From Isoetes taiwanensis (Eukaryota; Streptophyta; Lycopodiopsida; Isoetales; Isoetaceae): a stretch of 64,000 nucleotides of DNA. The position numbers and the translations under genes are program-made. The stretch covers positions 9,433,141 to 9,497,140 of the forward strand of contig JAJEKV010000023.1 in NCBI GenBank assembly GCA_021234155.1, given 5' to 3'. The notes under the pieces are model-generated. The model saw only the letters and a list, made by a program, of their open reading frames with translations. It searched no databases and had not been told where the DNA came from. Positions 55,586 to 64,000 of this stretch are shown here, one piece after another (the stretch's first letter is position 1; every line of letters begins with the position of its first letter).

Positions 55586-56600
55586 ATACTTTTACCCTTG
55601 ATTCGGTGATCCCGGAGATAAATTTACCAGCCTCCGGGATCCCGGGTCTCCCTCGACGGGGTCCGTTCGGGAGACCCCGTTCTGAGGTACGGCAGACGCC
55701 ACGTCGGCCCAGACCATCCCCGCCGTCCAAACCCCCGTGCAATCGTGGCCGTCCGCGCCTCAGAGATCCCCGCCTCCGGGATCATCCACGCGATCCCCTC
55801 CTCCGGGATCCCCCCGATTTTTGGTACGTTAGATGGGGGACGATATCCGTAGAGGTGATCCCCTCCTCCGGGATCCGGCACCCGGACTGTGGATCCCCTC
55901 CTCAGGGATCACTGGCAGGCGTGCTGGTGGGACGATATCCGCCGAGGTGATCCCCTCCTCAGGGATCCAGGCACCCGGGTGCGGATCCCCTCCTCGGGAT
56001 CACCCAGGCCATGGGCCGACTTGTGGGGCCGAATCCAGCCGAAGTTGATCCCCACCTCAGGGATCCCGGGCACCGGACCCAGCGGATCCCCTCCTCACGG
56101 GATCACCCGCCGGTGGGCGATAACGGCCGGACCCTATCCGCCGAGGTCACCCAGGTGAGTGGGTGATAGCGCCAGACCCTATCCGGCCGAGGTGATCCCC
56201 TCCTCAGGGATCACCCCGTGGCTGATGTCAGCGGGGCCGCTATCCCCAGAGGTGATCCCCTCCTCCGGGATCCCAGGGCACCCCAGGGAGCGGATCGCCT
56301 CCCTCGGGATCACCCCGATAGGCGATATGGGCGGGCGCTATCGTAGTGGTGATCACCTCCTCGGGATCCCACAGTAGGCGATAGTAACGGGGCGCTATCG
56401 CCCGTGGTGATCCCCTCCTCCGGGATCCCCTCCCAGGTAGATATGCGGCGGGGGGCTATCCGATGGCGATCCCCTCCTCGGGATCCCGATATGGTGGCGT
56501 GGGCGGGGAGTTATTCTCCGCCCGTTAGATGCACTTCGATTTGGTTTCTTTGTCGGCCATTAGATCCGGTGATTTATCACGAATCCTCAGGGATCCCGAG
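55586..56600 (+). repeat. Left terminal array of interrupted palindromes
   Basis: About twelve copies of GATCCCCTCCTC(C/A)GGGATC, each itself an interrupted palindrome (GATCCC…GGGATC). They alternate with a second motif of the type GATATCCGCCGAGGT, giving a compound unit of roughly 35-65 bp. GC-rich against an AT-rich surround. Proline/Arg-rich open frames across it are artefacts. 56600-56950 after it holds no array and may be the promoter and 5' UTR of the protease gene. Confidence 0.92.
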
Positions 56601-56951
56601 CGGCCGGCAACTTTAATTTTAAAATTAAATTCGGACAGGCCATTAATGATGTGTACGTGGCCAATCCCCGTCCGCCACGTAGGACCTTGGGATACCGGAG
56701 GGCGGCAGAGCACTCCGTCGATTTCGAAGAGTCCAAGTCTGGGCGCAGAACTCTCGCGGTGGGCGCTACCGGATTCCTCTGTGCACAGTGGTTTTTGTCG
56801 GGCGACGGCACCATTAGCGCTGCGGAAGTCGTTTACATACGTTTACCTCCTGTATTAACGAAGTTACGGAGGTAAAATCGACCCTTTCAGTCTGTTATAT
56901 CAAGTTTTTTACTATTTCCTACTATTCTTTACTAAATCTTACTGTGGCTTG

Positions 56952-58523
56952 CAGATGGACGAATCCTTAAACCTGGAAGTCAGCCTCAACACCAGTTTTG
57001 GCGAGCACCAAAAATTTAATCTCTGATGATGAGCTTTGGCCTCCACTAACCAAAGAGCAGGAGCAAAGCCAATTGGACGCTGATGATGTGAGCGAGGAGG
57101 TGGTTGCAGCAGCAGGTAAGCATTCGCCCCCTTTGCCTAAAACTGCCCCTTTGCCTAAACCTCAGGTTGCCAAAGCCGGGCCCAAAAATTTCGGAGGCAT
57201 CGTGCGGATCCAAAACCCCCAAAACCTCCTCCTAAATCCATCAATTCATGGCCCCTAACTTAGGATCTGGCTGGCGGGCGAGCTCGAAGATAATATTCCC
57301 AAGCCCAAAGAAGATTATGTTGTATCATTTGTACTGCCGATCCACATTTTCTCGATTACGTTTTTGGACTACCAAAGAGGTGTTGATGCCGATCGATGGC
57401 GGTGCCCCTTCACACTAAATTTCCCCTGGTGGTGGTTGAGAGCCCCTTCATCAAGGTGGGCAGCAAGTCAGCAAATGTCGAGTTTTACATCCAAGAAGCC
57501 GAGGCCCTAAAATTTATGACAATCCCTTCTGGCCTCGGGGATCTGGAGAGCGATGTGGACTCGGATTGCATTGGTTCTTATCTCCTGTAAGTTTTTAAGT
57601 TCTTAAGTTTCTTCAATTTCAGTTTTTCATTGCACTCAATTGCTCAATTGGTTGTACAGGGTAATTCTGCACTCAATTCCAATCCAGAAAAGGTGCCATC
57701 ATGTGTTCTTGCATCCTGCTGCATTCGGGCTGTTCTTGAGTGGAAGCAAGGCCGGGTTGGCAGGGGCTTATGAGCAGTTTGCCAAGCTCATCCCTGACAA
57801 CCCGTTTGGTAGGGCACGGTGGAAGATCCGCAACGGCACAATTCTATTATATTCTGTCAATCTTTGGGTAAACTTCGGATCACTTGATTATTTAAGTTTT
57901 AAATCTATTCTAATTGCCTTTCAAATTGCTATTTCTTAGTGGCCATTGGAGCCTTTTCATCTTAGTGTGATGGCTCGGCGTGTGCTTTCGGCTTGGAAAG
58001 CCCCGCCCTTGCATTACGCACCTTGATTCATATGCTCCCTTGCATGCATCTACCCGAGAATTTGTGACACTGTAAGTATTCCTCTCTATCTCGAAATATT
58101 TAATCTTTTGCATTATGATTGAAGCTAATTTCTTATTCATACTTGCAGATTCCTCACAGACGTGTTTAAGAGGTGGAGGCATGAGGAAAGTGCATTGCAT
58201 AATGCACCCTGCAGAAACTCCCCAACATCACAATAATTCGCACTGTGGTGTGTATGTCATAAATTATGTGAAGAAATTTGTTAAAGACATCAGTGGCAAG
58301 GAGGATAATGTGAGTCTTTGAGTTTATGTTTCTTGTTTCTTTTTTTTTAGGCAAATTTTCAGTTCATGGCTAAATTCATGTTTTAATGCAGATTCTGATT
58401 AACCGTGATTGGTTCAAAAAAGAAGACATAGATTGCATGAGGTCAGGCTTCAAGATAATGCTCCAGAAACTACATGATTGCTTGGCTGCAGGGAAGTCCA
58501 CCTTTTACTTACCCCAGGGGTGA
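56952..58523 (+). pseudogene. Ulp1/C48-like SUMO-protease gene of the MULE
   Basis: A multi-exon gene with visible splice sites: acceptor near 56955, donors at 57587, 57868, 58071 and 58311, acceptors before 57660, 57940, 58150 and 58392. The exon at about 57396-57586 reads VVVESPFIKVGSKSANVEFY. The next (57660-57867) reads RCHHVFLHPAAFGLFLSGSK. Then GHWSLFILV (catalytic His), HLDSYAPLHAS (Asp) and PQHHNNSHCGVYVINYVKKF (Gln and Cys) supply the complete C48 catalytic set. A UGA after FILV, a one-base slip at the 57940 junction and a frameshift near 58210 disrupt the frame. Family members cleave SUMO-like modifiers; in MULEs their role is unknown. Confidence 0.75.
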
Positions 58524-58949
58524 CACGGGTGATATAGCGAGGATCCGGACCCGCTTTTGCCGGGTACATGGTCCTTGACATCTTCGGGTAAGGATCTACA
58601 AGTTTGTGAATGTGAATATCTCAAAAAACTTTGAATGTGAATATTTTCTTGAATGTGAATATCTGGAACACTTGAATGTAATTGTCTTGAATGTGAATAT
58701 CTTCATCAAGTCTTCAATGTCAAAACTGGAGCAATTGAATGTAATTTTGGCTTTTGGCAATGGCTCAATGTACCAAAGAATAATGCTTCAAAGCTTCCAC
58801 CATAGTTTCAACATCAAAGTTTATTATTGCCACTGTTCCTAGACATATTCCAATGGTTAATAATACATTCATAATTTCAATGGTTAACATATATTAACAT
58901 GTTAAATATGTTGAATCTTTGAATATATATTAACATGTTGAATCTTTGT
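58524..58949 (+). other. Noncoding spacer in the MULE
   Basis: AT-rich, with short GAATGTGAATATCT-type repeats at 58608-58700 and CAATGGTTAA words. No gene seen. Confidence 0.5.
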
Positions 58950-59225
58950 GATCCCGGGAGGGGGATCAACAAGCACCCGGACGGGGATCCAGGAGGATGG
59001 GATCTATTTTAAGGGTGTGTGATCCGGAGGAGGGGGATCACCAAGTAGGACGCGGGATCGGGAGGAGGGGATCCCGTTTTCCTTAGTGTGTGATCGGGAG
59101 GACGGGACCAAAGTGCATCTGGACGCGGGATCGGGAGGAGGGATCCCGTTTTAATTAATATGTGATCGGAGGGCGGGATCACCTAGCAGGGGACGGGATC
59201 CGGAGGAGGGATCCCCGCACATATT
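58950..59225 (-). repeat. Internal GATCCC array 1 (inverted orientation)
   Basis: Several units of GATC(CC)GGGAGGAGGGGATC in the orientation opposite to the left terminal array, mixed with CACCCGGACG/GCACGCGGGATC words. Confidence 0.9.
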
Positions 59226-59484
59226 TTTATTACTTTTTGGTACTATGGTCCAAGGCTCAATGGTCTTAACTTGGCTAAACTCAAAACCTTTTATCCCTAT
59301 GGTCTTACCTTTAGAAATTGAATTCATGGCTTAACCGTTGTACAACGGTTAGTACAACGGTTGGCTCGTGAGTCTATATATACTCATGCCTTACTTGATT
59401 TTGGTAGAAAGTTGAGTTCAGTGGCAGTCTCTCAGTTGAGTTCAGTAGCAGTCTCTCAGTTCAATTGCTTACTGTTCAAGCCAA

Positions 59485-60066
59485 ATGGTGAGGACCCGAC
59501 AACAGGTTGCTGAGAGCAGTGCCATCAATGCCCATACACTTGAGGATATTCTCGTCCACTTGAATGAAATTCAGGAGGATGTGGGCCTAGAGCTCGCCCA
59601 ACCCGGCGGCATCAAAGCGTTGAAGTAAGCTTCATATTCATGTTCTACTTTCATATTAATCTTTTCATGATCCCCTCATGCTTCATGCGAGACCGTGGAG
59701 AATGGGGAATTCAGGGAGACCCCTAGGCCTCTTGACTATGCTCCCGGTAGTAGGCCAACCCATAGGGCATTGCTTTGGGAATTGAAGAAGTGTATTATCC
59801 AGGGCAAGGCTTTGAAGCGTTTGCTAGCTACGGATGTTGTGCGGGAAGGCAACACCCTAAAAGCCCGCCGAGGAAATGTATCTTTGCACGAAGGCTGCGA
59901 AAGAAAGGATCCGATCGGGGGATGTCCTAGAGGGGTGCGAGCCAACCACAATGCGATATTTTCGATCACATGATGTGGAGACTACCCGGCGGTGTGCCGG
60001 ATGTAAGCGAGGAGGACGCCGGGGGCAGAAGCCATGGCAAAAGTGCGGGGAGGTAGATTCAGAGTG
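59485..60066 (+). pseudogene. Small unknown MULE gene
   Basis: ATG 59485 opens MVRTRQQVAESSAINAHTLE, then DILVHLNEIQEDVGLELAQP, to a donor AA|GTAAGC at 59625. A second exon starting about 59691 reads ENGEFRETPRPLDYAPGSRP and LLWELKKCIIQGKALKRLLA. After a frameshift near 59870 it continues KERIRSGDVLEGCEPTTMRYF and TRRCAGCKRGGRRGQKPWQK to TGA 60064. The end has C-x2-C and a further Cys in a basic context, perhaps a small zinc site. It is flanked on both sides by GATCCC arrays in the same orientation. I do not recognise the family. Confidence 0.45.
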
Positions 60067-60224
60067 ATTCAATTGGAATGTCGGGTTTTAAGCCATTGTA
60101 TTAAGTTCAATGTTTCAAAGCTTATTAAAAGTAATGGTTAAGGGATATTTCAATGGTTATTCCAAGACATATGTCAATGGTTAAGGGATATGATAAATAA
60201 TATACTAACATATTCAATCCTGTG

Positions 60225-60470
60225 ATCCCGGAGGACGGGATCACCAGGCAGGCGGACGCGGGATCCCGGAGGAGGGGATCCTGTTATAACCAGTGTGTGA
60301 TCCGGGGAGGGATCCCATTATAACCAAATATGTGATCGGGAGGAGGGGATCATCACGCAGGCGGACGCGGGATCCCGGAGAACGGGATCACCAGGCTGGC
60401 GCACGCGGGATCCCGGAGGAGGGGATCACATTACAGGCGGACGCGGGATCCCGGAGGAGGGGATCCCACG
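60225..60470 (-). repeat. Internal GATCCC array 2 (inverted orientation)
   Basis: Units of GATCCCGGAGGAGGGGATC and GGCGGACGCGGGATCCCGG, same orientation as 58950-59225. 60471-60734 after it is AT-rich and shows no gene apart from the 3' end of the transposase. Confidence 0.92.
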
Positions 60471-60734
60471 TACGCTTTTTTTATTAGTTTTTTATCCTAT
60501 GGTCTAAACTCTAAACATTAAACATTTAACTCAAGGTTCTAAATTATCCTAACGTTTAACTCCTAACAATAAATATTGATAACATTGACAATATTTATAA
60601 GTACATAGGTGAATATTGATTTATTTATACCTACTGTTTACAAAACTCTAAACTTGACCTGAACAATTAACAAGACAATGAAGCTCATGAGGTGTCAATG
60701 AGCATTAAACAACAACAAACTCACGATGCCATTC

Positions 60735-63700
60735 TCACAACAGGCCCTCCATCTCAACTTGCTTCCAACTCTTCTTGGTTTCCTTGTCTTTCCTCTTCCC
60801 AATTTCTATTAGAGGCTTCAGCCTTACCAAACTATTACCACACTCCTCTTCCACTGCATTAGTGGGGATACATGTTATGGTTTTGTTAGAGCCTGTGTAG
60901 CCAACATCATCCATTCTTTCAAGCCGCGTGTCGAGTTGTCTCATGAGTGAATCAGTTGCAATTAGCATGCCCGGATCTTTTTTTACGCCCTTGACATCAC
61001 TCTAGCAATGACTTCTTGTAAAGATCTCCTTGTCTTATCCGGGTTAATCCTTGCCTCCTTTTGAGAGGGAGACTCGTCCAAGCTTACAATCTCAACCACA
61101 TCTTAGGTATGTGGTTTCCTCCCCATGAGGGGCCCCATGATCCTCACATGGCCTCAAGTAGACCATGCCCCCACAAATTGACCCATATTGAGATCCAAGC
61201 ACTGTAAAAGATCTTGATCCCTGTATGGTTGCCCAACATTTGCATGACCTTAACTTGGTGCTTACATAAGTTGCCCTTGGCTCCCGAGGGACAGATCCAA
61301 AGATGCCCGGTTCTTGTGTGCCCGTTCACAAAGTATGGTCCTTGCCCTAGAGTGCGTTCACTTTGCATACGCCTCACCTTCTTCGAAGTTAGTGAATGTG
61401 ACCTGTTCATCAGCAATCTTCCTTGCACCCAATATGGCACATTGTATTATCTCTTCCTGGGAGGTGTTCACCACAAACCCTGCTTCCTTCATGGACCTAG
61501 ATGACAAGAGAATTATATTCTTGCAAAATCAAAATAGGCTACAAATGATGATTAGAAGTTATACGATGTATGCCATGTGTGTCTCCACGTTGTTGGTTAG
61601 AATGTAGAGGAGCGGTCAATCCTCCGTCCTCGGAGTGCTCGTTTTGAAATGCCCAGGCGCCTTTTCAAGGCACAATGCCATGCCTCTATGGCTGCATTAG
61701 TCTCTTGGTTGGAGTGAGGGTACATCCTTGTAGCCAATACCCATTGGCAAATGTTTTTGGTCCACTCCTTACTCATGTAAGCCGCCAACTTGGGGTATTG
61801 AGGATACTTCCTCAATAAGTCCTCCAATTTCCTAGTTGCCTCCCTCCCATCGCCTCCCTATACTCTTCACCGTACACATTGTCCCTAGAGGACCTTCATC
61901 GTCCCGTACATAATGTAACCAAGTTCCTTGAACAGATCGTTACGTGCCACCTTGTTCTTGATGTTCTTCTGCAACCACTTGATCCAAGCCCTCCTCACGT
62001 GCCATATGCAAATTTGCACGGGCACACTAGGAAAAACCTATGAAATTAAACAATGTTAGTACACTTATGATTTGCTTCCAAGGATTAGAGTTTGACAAGT
62101 TACTTTTTTCACGGCCTTTATCTCAGCATGGGCATCATCTGTAATGATGCAAGAAGGTTGCCAATCAGGATCATCTCGGCATAAGGACTCCTTTAGTGCT
62201 TGCATCCACTTTTTTATAGCTCCACTCTTTTGAGAATTGGTAATAACGTAAGCCAATGGTAAACCATTGGAATACTCATCAAAGGCGAGAAGTGTGAAAA
62301 GATAGAACCTGCATTAAACCATACACAATAATCAAATCAACACACAATAAAAGTTGAGGAAGAACCGCACCTCTTGTCGTTTGTTTTGAATGTAGAGTCC
62401 ATGCAAATGGCTTTGTTCTTGCCAAATTTCAACATGGACTCCCTTTGGATTGGAGTCATAACTCCTAATTGAAACAAGTCTCCTTGCTCATACATGAACA
62501 CCGAATCTTGATGTTGTTGAACCCACATGTCAATGCTAGTGGGAAGATCTTCATGTAGCTTCCATGTGTTACGAACAACTCTCTTTTCAATATTGTACAC
62601 GTCCCAAATTTTCAACACATCATCCCTACACATGCTTTCCTGTCCATTCACTTCAAGCCTCAACCTCCACCTCTCTTCATGCATGTTCATGACACTACGT
62701 GGCGTGTGCCATTGTACAAGCTTCTGTCTTACCCATTCCCTCAATTCTTGTGAGATCCAGGGTGCTAGCTTGAACCTAACTCCAAAGGATGGGTCAACAA
62801 ACCTACCATGGCAGGGCAAACCTTGGATATTCTTGTGATCAAACCCATAATAAGTGATATGTGAAAATTCTGGAAGGAAATAGAGTTGCCTGATTGTGAA
62901 ATGGCACTGGCAGCCCCTACGTATGCCCTCTCCCCTCTCAACCCTTTTCCTACGTGTGCCCGGTGGACGTGGTCTTTCCTCAACCACATGAGTGTTTGCT
63001 GTCTTGTCCTGAGGTCCATATGAACACCAATATCTGTATTGTGCATTACAAGTTAGTATTAATCTACTAGGTGTAATCTTAATGACAAGCACCTCAAATG
63101 ACTTAAAAAAGCAAGATTTATAATCAAACACATAGCTGAGCAAACACATAATCTTGGACTCATGATTTAAAACAAAAACACATGTATCAAACCAATACCT
63201 CTTCAACGTCACATAGGAATCCTTGTAGGGTCTTTTTAACACTCTCTCAGGCACTGAACTTCTTAGATAGAAATTGGCAGGTGCTTCACAATTCCTCTGC
63301 TCCCCAAGAACGAAATCTTGGACCCGATGCGTATGGATGTAGCAAGTCCAAACAAGCATCTGGCCACCCCTTTGAATATCGGTACAAAATGCTCGCCCGG
63401 GATACCAATGTAAGTTGCCATGATCAAACAGGCCATTTGGAGGTGTTTTAAATGTATCTCAGCCCTAAAAGCTGGAAATAAGAACAAGCAGAAAATGACA
63501 ACGCTTGTTTTGGGCTGTATCTCTAACCCTAAAATTTGGAAATAAAAACATTAAACACAAAATCGTAGCGCTTCTTTAAAGCCCTTGAACTTACCTCTTC
63601 TCTCTTCGCTCTAACTTTCGTCCATAGCCTGCCAAGCCCACGGCCGCATTGCGCTCCTCCTCCATGCCTCGCTTCGCCGACATCGACCACACGCAGCGAG

Positions 63701-63762
63701 GGACGAACCACACTCGGATGGTGATCCGGGAGGGTGGTCTCGAAACGCCCACGTGTTCTCAT
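60735..63762 (-). pseudogene. MULE transposase with DDE core and SWIM-like end
   Basis: Intron-containing minus-strand gene. An N-terminal exon region around 63199-63360 is joined over an intron at 63034-63198 to YWCSYGPQDK and the GCQCHFTIRQLYFLPEFSHI zinc region. DSTFKTNDKR (first catalytic Asp) joins over 62310-62365 to FYLFTLLAFDEYSNGLPLAY. CIITDDAHAEIKAV gives the second Asp; after the next intron CIWHVRRAWIKWLQKN follows; NQETNAAIEAWHCALKRRL (61600-61830) supplies Glu. SWIM-like ICPSGAKGNLCKHQVKVM lies at 61144-61440, and a Lys-rich tail ends at 60735. A TAG after MKVL (about 61880) and frame changes near 61850 make it non-functional. The first ATG could be 63760-63762 (MRTRGRFETT). Confidence 0.87.
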
Positions 63763-63889
63763 TATATTGGTTTGTCAGGTGCATGGGCTGGCAAGTAATT
63801 CAAACTTAGACCACCTCGATTAGTCCACGCCGCTATCTCTACCGTCAAACATTCTCATATTCGGCCTCCGGAATCACGGGGCAAATGAC

Positions 63890-64000
63890 AATGGGGATCC
63901 GGAGGAGGGGATCACGCAGCGGATAGCGCCCGCCGTTATCGACCACCGGGGGATCGGAGGAGGGGATCACGACAGCCCGGATAAGCGTCCGCCCGGTTAT
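63890..64000 (-). repeat. Right terminal array of the MULE (start)
   Basis: GATCCGGAGGAGGGGATCAC and GATAGCGCCCGCC-type units, the reverse complement of the 55586-56600 array. It continues beyond the window. Confidence 0.88.

Larger units (their letters stand above)
55578..64000. mobile_element. Large foldback-type MULE with three genes (right end outside window)
   Basis: Starts GGCTCAGGATACTTTTACCC, clearly related to the 54122 element's TIR. Left end arrays of GATCCCCTCCTCCGGGATC recur at the right window edge (63890-64000) in inverted orientation, as expected for long tandem-repeat TIRs. Enclosed are a Ulp1/C48-like protease gene (plus), a small unknown gene (plus) and a MULE transposase gene (minus). 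MULEs carrying Ulp1-like genes and foldback-type MULEs are both known in plants. All three genes show frameshifts or stops. The left target duplication should be CATGTATAG (55569-55577). Confidence 0.85.

Noticed and set aside
55586-56600. Pro/Arg-rich open frames on both strands (for example 55570-55950)
   Set aside because: Forced by the GC-rich tandem array; no start context or domain.

Overview
The window looks like nuclear DNA of a land plant with a large, transposon-packed genome. The signs are plant-type Ty1/copia and Ty3/gypsy elements primed by initiator-Met tRNA (TGGTATCAGAG sites), a LINE with a plant zf-RVT domain, Mutator-like elements, and introns with ordinary GT-AG borders. 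I cannot place the lineage, and I see no convincing intact host gene, rRNA, tRNA or CRISPR array.

Layout. 1-1746: decayed intergenic DNA with a possible copia LTR remnant. 1747-8460: a full-length LINE between perfect 16-bp target duplications. 8526-42557: one nest of retrotransposons, provable from target duplications. Copia A (minus strand, duplication GTTCA) is the outer shell. Copia B (plus strand, duplication CCTTC) sits in copia A between gag and integrase. A Ty3/gypsy element (minus strand, duplication ACCAA) sits in copia A's 5' LTR. Inside the gypsy element are a TIR DNA transposon (in its 3' LTR) and copia C (in pol). Copia C carries a further 1.3-kb insertion in gag. 42558-45735: low-coding DNA with a weak multi-exon gene candidate. 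45736-55577: two more members of the CACAAGGC TIR family, one inside the other, carrying exon-intron gene fragments. 54122-54574: a small non-autonomous MULE with a 9-bp duplication. 55578 to beyond the window end: a large foldback-type MULE whose ends are tandem GATCCC-CTCCTC-GGGATC arrays and which carries three genes (Ulp1/C48-like protease, unknown protein, MULE transposase), all damaged.

The most notable content is in the gypsy element. Its first gene (38629-39878, minus strand) encodes a histone H3-like protein. It starts with MARTKQTAR, identical to the H3 N-terminus. A long charged linker follows, and the C-terminus is an 87-residue H3 histone fold that by eye is about half identical to canonical H3, with several residues typical of plant centromeric H3 (CENH3). 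The copy is broken by one frameshift and two in-frame stops. The same element has a chromodomain integrase, two further unknown ORFs before gag, and five copies of a 67-nt near-perfect hairpin, placed only upstream and downstream of the histone gene. I read this as a retrotransposon lineage that captured a histone H3/CENH3 gene. The sequence shows the homology; any role in chromatin targeting is inference.
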